14,365 nucleotides of DNA from Planctomycetaceae bacterium. Lineage in GTDB: Bacteria; Planctomycetota; Planctomycetia; Pirellulales; Pirellulaceae. Position 1 is the stretch's first letter. The number at the start of each line of letters is the position of its first letter. Shown here piece by piece: positions 6,819 through 14,365 of this stretch. A program made the translations under genes and the position numbers. The stretch lies in the NCBI GenBank assembly GCA_002708345.1, contig PANG01000086.1, positions 8,744 through 23,108 on the forward strand, written 5' to 3'. Under the pieces are notes generated by a model. That model was not told the DNA's origin, searched no databases, and saw nothing but the letters and a program-made list of their open reading frames with translations.

Positions 6819-8198
6819 TTGCAGAAGTGCATTGCCCCGGACTGTGGTGAGACTTTCGGGGTGGAAGAGGTCCATGTGGCCTGCCCGAAATGTGGAGCCC
6901 TGCTGGACATCGTCTACGACTGGGACCGTGTTCCCCTCCCTGGCCAGCTCTCGGATTTCCAGAAGTTCTGGTCGGATCGCCAGGACCCGGTACGGTTCAG
7001 TGGCGTCTGGCGGTTCCACGAGTTGTTACCGTTCGTTCCGGCTGAGAAAATTGTCACGATTGGAGAGGGCCAGACGATCCTGCAGCGAGCCGACCGGGTG
7101 GGCCAGTATGTCGGTATGCAACCGGGTTGCCTGTTCCTGCAGTACGAGGGAATGAACCCCTCCGGGAGCTTCAAGGATAATGGCATGGCAGCCGCCTTCA
7201 CGCATGCCTGCTCGATCGGGGCCACCCAGGCTGCCTGTGCATCGACCGGCAACACCAGTGCCTCGCTGGCCATGTACTCGGCGGTGACCCGCATGATGAA
7301 GGCGGTCATCTTTGTGGGGAGCGGCAAGATTGCTTTTGGAAAGCTCGCCCAGGCACTCGATTACGGTGCCCTCACGGTCCAGATCAGTGGGGATTTTGAC
7401 GATGCCATGCAGCGGGTCCAGGAGGTCTGCAAGGAGCTGGGGATTTACCTGGTCAATAGCATCAATCCTTTCCGGCTGGAAGGACAGAAGACCATCATGT
7501 ACCGGGTGCTGGAAGGACTTGGCTGGGAAGTGCCCGACTGGATCGTCGTGCCGGGCGGCAACCTGGGGAACTCCAGTGCCTTTGGGAAGGCCTTTGACGA
7601 ACTGCACCAGTTGGGACTGATTGACCGGATTCCCAGGATGGCTGTGATCAATGCCGAAGGGGCAGACACGCTCGACAGGTTGTATAACGGCGTGGGGCTT
7701 CGCTGGAACAAGGGCCATGTGGACCACGCGGCGGTGAGTGACTATTACGCCATGCTGGATGTGGAAAACCGCAAGGCATCGACGATTGCCAGCGCGATCG
7801 AGATTAACCGGCCAGTCAACCTGGTCAAGTGCCTGCGAGCACTGGATCGTTGCGACGGTGTCGTGATCAGCGTCTCGGACCAGGAGATCATGGATGCCAA
7901 GGCACAGGTTGCCAGTGGTGGACTTGGTTGTGAACCAGCCAGCGCGGCCACCGTTGCCGGTGTTCGCTGCTTGCGGCAGGACGGTACGATCGCCCCGGGG
8001 GACCGGGTCGCTTGTGTTCTTACCGGCCACCTGCTCAAGGATCCGACCGCCACGGTGGCCTACCACTCCACCGACCAGGACAAGTTTAACGAGGTACTGG
8101 GAAGCCGGGGTGTGCGTCGTGCATCTTATGCCAATCGTGCGGTTTCGGTGGGCAACGAGTTGGCAGAGATCATCAAGGCAATCCGCCTCTACAGTTGA
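6819..8198 (+). CDS. thrC: Threonine synthase with N-terminal four-Cys ribbon
   Basis: Threonine synthase is the PLP enzyme that converts O-phosphohomoserine to threonine, the last step of the threonine branch from aspartate. It has 459 residues. Residues 1-35 carry Cys4, Cys9, Cys22 and Cys25 (a C-x4-C and C-x2-C ribbon seen in many bacterial and archaeal forms). The PLP lysine is Lys119 in SGSFKDNG, the substrate loop is STGNTSAS at 142-149, and the PLP-phosphate loop is GGNLGNSS at 246-253. The sequence also resembles threonine dehydratase-type fold II enzymes, but the ribbon and SFKDNG context favour ThrC. There is no ATG: TTG at 6819 is the only conventional start, with no Shine-Dalgarno just before it. 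The frame stays open back to 6735, where a GAGGGAG precedes an ATC at 6789, so the true start may be further upstream. dapB follows 92 bp later. Confidence 0.93.
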   Translation: MQKCIAPDCGETFGVEEVHVACPKCGALLDIVYDWDRVPLPGQLSDFQKFWSDRQDPVRFSGVWRFHELLPFVPAEKIVTIGEGQTILQRADRVGQYVGMQPGCLFLQYEGMNPSGSFKDNGMAAAFTHACSIGATQAACASTGNTSASLAMYSAVTRMMKAVIFVGSGKIAFGKLAQALDYGALTVQISGDFDDAMQRVQEVCKELGIYLVNSINPFRLEGQKTIMYRVLEGLGWEVPDWIVVPGGNLGNSSAFGKAFDELHQLGLIDRIPRMAVINAEGADTLDRLYNGVGLRWNKGHVDHAAVSDYYAMLDVENRKASTIASAIEINRPVNLVKCLRALDRCDGVVISVSDQEIMDAKAQVASGGLGCEPASAATVAGVRCLRQDGTIAPGDRVACVLTGHLLKDPTATVAYHSTDQDKFNEVLGSRGVRRASYANRAVSVGNELAEIIKAIRLYS

Positions 8199-8280
8199 CG
8201 GTTTCGTCCTGACCGTACACAGTTGAGAGGTGGGGCCGGTCGCCTGGATCACCGTCTCCCAGGGCCATGATGAGTGGATG

Positions 8281-8286
8281 TGAGGA
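8281..8286 (+). promoter_or_regulatory. Shine-Dalgarno deciding the dapB start
   Basis: TGAGGA ends 4 bases before the ATG at 8291. It supports that start over the ATG at 8267, which would add eight residues (MMSGCEEP) ahead of the nucleotide-binding strand. Confidence 0.7.
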
Positions 8287-8290
8287 ACCG

Positions 8291-9085
8291 ATGGTATTAC
8301 CGATTGCTGTAAATGGTGCTGCCGGTCGCATGGGACAGAGGCTGGTGGCGCTGGCGAGTCAGGATAGTGACCTGCAACTGGTCGCTGCGCTGGAATTCTC
8401 GGGTCATCCACGCCTGGGGGACGATGCGGGCCTGGTGGCAGGTGTCGAAAAGGCAGATCTGCCGCTCACGGAAAAACTGGACGTGGAAGTGGGAGCTGTC
8501 ATCGACTTTTCCGTCCCCGAGGCTGCCGAGCAGGTGACCCGTACCTGTCAGCAGCAGAAGCTCCCGCTGGTAATGGCAACAACGGGCCTGGATGACCAGC
8601 AAAAGCAGTTGCTCCAGGAGGCGGGCACCGAGATCCCGATTGTCTGGGCTCCCAACATGAGCCTGGCTGTCAACCTGGCGATGAAACTCTCTGTGATGGC
8701 CGGTGAGGTTCTCAAGCAGGTTCCTGCCGGTGTGGATGTTGACATTATCGAGCAACACCATCGCTACAAGCAGGATGCACCAAGTGGTACTGCCCTGCGG
8801 TTTGGCCAGTTGATTGCCGGGGTGATGGGCCAGTCGGGACATGTGCACGGGCGCGAGGGAATCACCGGTGAGAGATCACAGGATGAAATTGGCTACCATG
8901 CCCTCCGAGTGGGTGACCATCCCGGGGAGCACACGATCGTGTTTGGCATGCCCGGGGAGACGATCGAGTTGACCGTGCGGGCGACCAGCCGGGATTGCTA
9001 TGCACTGGGTGCCCTTCAGGCCGCCAAGTTCGTGGTGGACCAGCCACCCGGCATCTATTCCATGGAGGATGTGCTTGGCCTTTGA
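8291..9085 (+). CDS. dapB: 4-hydroxy-tetrahydrodipicolinate reductase
   Basis: DapB reduces 4-hydroxy-tetrahydrodipicolinate with NAD(P)H in the diaminopimelate/lysine pathway, in the cytoplasm. The 264-residue length is typical. An N-terminal Rossmann domain opens with IAVNGAAGRMGQ (residues 5-16, GxxGxxG). IDFSVPEAA at 71-79 and the ATTGL loop at 96-100 line the cofactor site. The catalytic signature EQHHRYKQDAPSGTA spans 154-168 with His156, His157 and Lys160. FGMPGETIEL near 218-227 and SRDCYALGALQAA near 233-245 are the usual C-terminal elements. The chosen ATG has TGAGGA in good position. It sits 92 bp after thrC and 26 bp before the small Cys protein, all on the plus strand, giving an aspartate-family cluster (threonine and lysine branches). 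Confidence 0.96.
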   Translation: MVLPIAVNGAAGRMGQRLVALASQDSDLQLVAALEFSGHPRLGDDAGLVAGVEKADLPLTEKLDVEVGAVIDFSVPEAAEQVTRTCQQQKLPLVMATTGLDDQQKQLLQEAGTEIPIVWAPNMSLAVNLAMKLSVMAGEVLKQVPAGVDVDIIEQHHRYKQDAPSGTALRFGQLIAGVMGQSGHVHGREGITGERSQDEIGYHALRVGDHPGEHTIVFGMPGETIELTVRATSRDCYALGALQAAKFVVDQPPGIYSMEDVLGL

Positions 9086-9111
9086 TAGCCAGGCCGGGAA
9101 ACAACATCACG

Positions 9112-9468
9112 ATGGCCAAGTGTGACGAGGGTTACCTGTGTGATGTCTGTGGCCAGGATGTCGAGGAGATTGTCGAGAGTGATCTCTACCTCCGTTACGT
9201 GGTCGGTATGCTCGACCCGGAACTGTTGCACCTGGCACCGGAGAGGCATATTCGATGTAACCCGGTACTTGCCCAGTTCATCGTGGATGAGGATTTCGAG
9301 CCGGTCCGGGTCGAGGGAGATTTTGACAAGTCCCTGCTGGATCCGGAGATGGTCAGCCAGAAGGAACAGGCCCTCACGCTGGCCTGGCGGCGGCTGGCGG
9401 AAATCCAGAAGTCAGAAAACCTGTCGATCCTGGATTATCCCCTGGCCAGCGAGGATCAGCTCCGGTAG
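9112..9468 (+). CDS. Small cysteine-bearing protein of unknown function downstream of dapB
   Basis: A 118-residue acidic, soluble protein with no signal peptide or membrane segment. The start MAKCDEGYLCDVCGQD gives Cys4, Cys10 and Cys13, and a fourth cysteine (Cys49) lies in ERHIRCNP; together with His46 these could bind a metal, such as a treble-clef or zinc-knuckle arrangement. The middle part (LYLRYVVGMLDPELLHLAPERHIRCNPVLAQFIVD) has the feel of a highly conserved block, and I recall similar hypothetical proteins in planctomycete genomes, but I cannot name a family or function. The ATG at 9112 has only a weak ribosome site; the frame opens 39 codons earlier, but that part overlaps dapB in another frame. 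It follows dapB by 26 bp, suggesting co-transcription, and its last 13 bp overlap the convergent ROK kinase gene. Confidence 0.8.
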   Translation: MAKCDEGYLCDVCGQDVEEIVESDLYLRYVVGMLDPELLHLAPERHIRCNPVLAQFIVDEDFEPVRVEGDFDKSLLDPEMVSQKEQALTLAWRRLAEIQKSENLSILDYPLASEDQLR

Positions 9469-10412
9469 TCGGCGGCCAGGACCAGGGCACCGTGAACCAC
9501 GACATCCTCTCCCAGCCGGGGAGGGACAACCTGGTAGCTTCCACGGAGGGGTGGAAAGACAAATGTCTCCAGTTGTTTTTTGAGTGGTTCCAGCAGCAGC
9601 TGCGGGTCCATCAAGGAGACTCCTCCGCCGACCACGATGATCTCCGGAGCGATCAGCGTGACGACCTGGGCAATGGCCCAGCCAAGCGTTTCCGCCGCCT
9701 CGGCAATGGCCTGGCCAGCGACCTGGTTTCCTTTCCCGGCGGCCAGTGCGATTTCCCTTGTTTTCAGTCGGCCGGTGTCCCCCTGGCACGCTTCGAGCAA
9801 CTCCTCAGCGTCCGGATTGCCAGGCCCACTGCTTGCCAGCAGCTCCCTGGTTCTGCTTTCGATCCCGGGACCACTTGCTCGAGACTCGACCGTTTGGTCT
9901 GGATGACACGACGTGAGCGACGGCCTGAGGTGGCCGATTTCCGAGATCGCCGGGCGGCCACGTCCCTGCAGCTCGCCATCGATCACCAGTCCACCCCCAA
10001 TCCCCGTTCCCACGGTCAGGTAGAAGAGTCGCTGGTACTCTTTTCCTGCTCCCAGTCGTGCCTCGGCCAGGCTGGCCAGGTCACAGTCGTTTCCCAGCAC
10101 CGTTGGAGAGCCGAGTTTCTCTTCAGACCAGTCCCGAAGCGGGAACTGTTCCCAGCCGTCGACCTGGTGGCTGCAGGTAATAATCCCGCTCTCAGCGTCC
10201 AGCGGCCCGCCAAAACCTATGCCAATCGCCTCGACCGGGTGTTGCTGACAAAGTTGCTGACCGGCTGTTTCGATGCTTCGGAGAATTCCCGCGGCTCCTT
10301 CCCGCGAGTCGACGTCCAGGCGAACAAGTTCATCGAGTGGAGTGCCGTCGGCGCTGCCAATACCGAGCTGTAGCTTCGTGCCACCAATCTCGATTCCCAG
10401 GTAGGAGGACAT
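9456..10412 (-). CDS. ROK-family sugar kinase lacking the usual zinc motif
   Basis: An ATP-dependent sugar kinase of the ROK branch of the actin/hexokinase fold, 318 residues, cytoplasmic. Visible elements: phosphate-1 GIEIGGTKLQLGI (6-18), FGGPLD (67-72), the catalytic-Asp segment GNDCD (Asp109), phosphate-2 VGTGIGGGLVIDG (134-146), SEIGHL (157-162, sugar-contacting Glu158 and His161), and the adenosine loop VVGGGVSL in the C-terminal third. Typical ROK glucokinases follow GH with CxCGxxGC, which binds zinc; here the segment is RPSLTSCHPDQTVESRASG with a single Cys169, so that zinc site is missing. The substrate is therefore uncertain (glucose, mannose, allose or an amino sugar). It starts 6 bp after the SIS gene, with a GGTGAG ribosome site overlapping that gene's stop codon, so the two are likely coupled and act on related sugars. 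Its 3' end overlaps the convergent gene by 13 bp. Confidence 0.88.
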   Translation of the reverse strand: MSSYLGIEIGGTKLQLGIGSADGTPLDELVRLDVDSREGAAGILRSIETAGQQLCQQHPVEAIGIGFGGPLDAESGIITCSHQVDGWEQFPLRDWSEEKLGSPTVLGNDCDLASLAEARLGAGKEYQRLFYLTVGTGIGGGLVIDGELQGRGRPAISEIGHLRPSLTSCHPDQTVESRASGPGIESRTRELLASSGPGNPDAEELLEACQGDTGRLKTREIALAAGKGNQVAGQAIAEAAETLGWAIAQVVTLIAPEIIVVGGGVSLMDPQLLLEPLKKQLETFVFPPLRGSYQVVPPRLGEDVVVHGALVLAADYRS

Positions 10413-10418
10413 GGCAAC

Positions 10419-11030
10419 TCACCCGTCCCCGTAACGTCCGGCCTTGTTGATGCGGGCAAACAGGTCGTTAAGAACCCAGTGGAACAGGCACAGGTGGATG
10501 CTCTCGACCATCCCCATGTCCTCCAGTTCCACGTGAAGACCATCCTGCTGGCTCTGCTTCAGCAGCCCCCCATCGAAGCCGGTCAACCCAAATGTCATGA
10601 GCTGGTGGCGGTTTGCCCAGTCAACGGCATGAAGAATGTTGGCGCTGTTGCCCGAACCGCTGATGGCGATCAGCAGGTCGCCGGGAGTGCCATAGTTCAT
10701 CAGTTGCTGGACGTAGACCTGGTCATAATCCAGGTCGTTGGCAACGGCAGTGATCCAGCCCACGTTATCGGTCAGGCTCAGAACTTTTAGCCGCTGCAGC
10801 GACTCGTCACGCAGATCGGCCTCCAGCAGCGTGCTCTTGCCCAGGTCTTCCGCCATGTGACTGGCAGTGGTGGCAGAACCCCCGTTGCCGATAATGTAGA
10901 CGGAGTTTCCGTCCTGCCAGGCAGAAAAGAGGAGATTCGACCAGCGGCAGAGATCGTCCGTTGAAACGCGGCCAACTTCTTGTTGCAGCCGTTCCAGGTA
11001 TGCAGCGGCATCCAGCGTTGCCCCGAGCAT
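10419..11030 (-). CDS. SIS-domain protein related to sedoheptulose-7-phosphate isomerase (GmhA/DiaA type)
   Basis: A 203-residue single-SIS-domain protein that binds phosphosugars. Landmarks are IIGNGGSATTASH at 46-58 and ISGSGNSANIL at 123-133 (the phosphate-binding Ser/Gly loops), ANDLDY at 97-102, and LTGFDGGLL near 149-157, all shared with GmhA and its relative DiaA. From memory of GmhA, the zinc ligands are a His, a Glu four residues on, a Gln and a His. The matching positions here appear to be His58, Asp62, Glu176 and His184, so two ligands are conservatively changed. DiaA has lost the last His, which is kept here, so an isomerase-like enzyme is more likely than a DnaA partner. The start ATG is 3 bp after the thiC stop, and the ROK kinase begins 6 bp after its own stop. 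The isomerase-kinase pairing suggests one sugar-phosphate pathway, but the substrate is unknown. Confidence 0.85.
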   Translation of the reverse strand: MLGATLDAAAYLERLQQEVGRVSTDDLCRWSNLLFSAWQDGNSVYIIGNGGSATTASHMAEDLGKSTLLEADLRDESLQRLKVLSLTDNVGWITAVANDLDYDQVYVQQLMNYGTPGDLLIAISGSGNSANILHAVDWANRHQLMTFGLTGFDGGLLKQSQQDGLHVELEDMGMVESIHLCLFHWVLNDLFARINKAGRYGDG

Positions 11031-11033
11031 CGG

Positions 11034-14365
<3,332 letters not shown>

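Noticed and set aside
8194..8218. Inverted repeat ACGGT...ACCGT just after thrC, possible terminator
   Set aside because: The stem has only 5 pairs with a 9-base loop and no T tract follows; dapB is only 92 bp downstream in the same direction.
7026..8411. Minus-strand open frame of 461 codons
   Set aside because: Entirely antisense to thrC and the start of dapB; the product is rich in His, Gln and Arg of the kind produced by reading a high-GC gene backwards.
9492..10373. Plus-strand open frame of 293 codons
   Set aside because: Antisense to the ROK kinase, whose motifs are clear; no independent support.
10419..11030. Calling the SIS protein DiaA (DnaA initiator partner)
   Set aside because: It keeps the last metal-ligand His of GmhA that DiaA lacks, and its neighbour is a sugar kinase; a phosphosugar enzyme is the better reading.

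Overview
This 14.4 kb window is a densely packed stretch of bacterial housekeeping and biosynthetic genes with moderately high GC. Twelve protein genes are supported; gatB is cut by the left edge and metH by the right edge. I see no tRNA, rRNA, CRISPR, insertion sequence, prophage or transfer signature. The gene content points to a planctomycete: GatCAB for indirect aminoacylation, a threonine synthase with an N-terminal four-cysteine ribbon, a short cysteine-bearing protein behind dapB that resembles proteins I associate with Planctomycetota, and a secreted cysteine-free thioredoxin-fold protein. The phylum assignment is an inference from protein style, not proof.

Layout from left to right. 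Positions 1-3125 (minus strand) hold gatC-gatA-gatB, the complete tRNA-dependent amidotransferase operon except for the GatB C-terminus. Just upstream, rpmB (ribosomal protein L28, minus) ends in a convincing intrinsic terminator at 3161-3185. Positions 3739-5139 (plus) encode the secreted protein with a redox-dead thioredoxin-like domain. It runs tail-to-tail, with a 29 bp overlap, into a minus-strand pair: lspA (signal peptidase II) followed by a HisN-type IMPase-family phosphatase. A divergent region of about 300 bp separates lspA from a plus-strand aspartate-family group: thrC, dapB and the small Cys protein. That protein overlaps by 13 bp the end of a four-gene minus-strand run, transcribed metH -> thiC -> SIS-domain isomerase -> ROK sugar kinase, filling 9456-14365.

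How the genes connect. thrC and dapB act on two branches of aspartate metabolism (threonine and lysine/diaminopimelate). metH and thiC are a methionine/thiamin pair, both linked to S-adenosylmethionine economy. The SIS and ROK genes are separated by only 3 and 6 bp from their upstream neighbours and look like a translationally coupled sugar-phosphate module whose substrate cannot be read from sequence.

Nothing here amounts to a clear new defence or mobile system. The items most worth a second look are the cysteine-free secreted thioredoxin-fold protein, the GmhA-like/ROK pair with altered metal-site residues, and the small conserved-looking Cys protein next to dapB. Several start sites differ from the longest open frame (gatA, gatC, rpmB, lspA, dapB, thiC and the thioredoxin-fold gene), and thrC has no ATG start.
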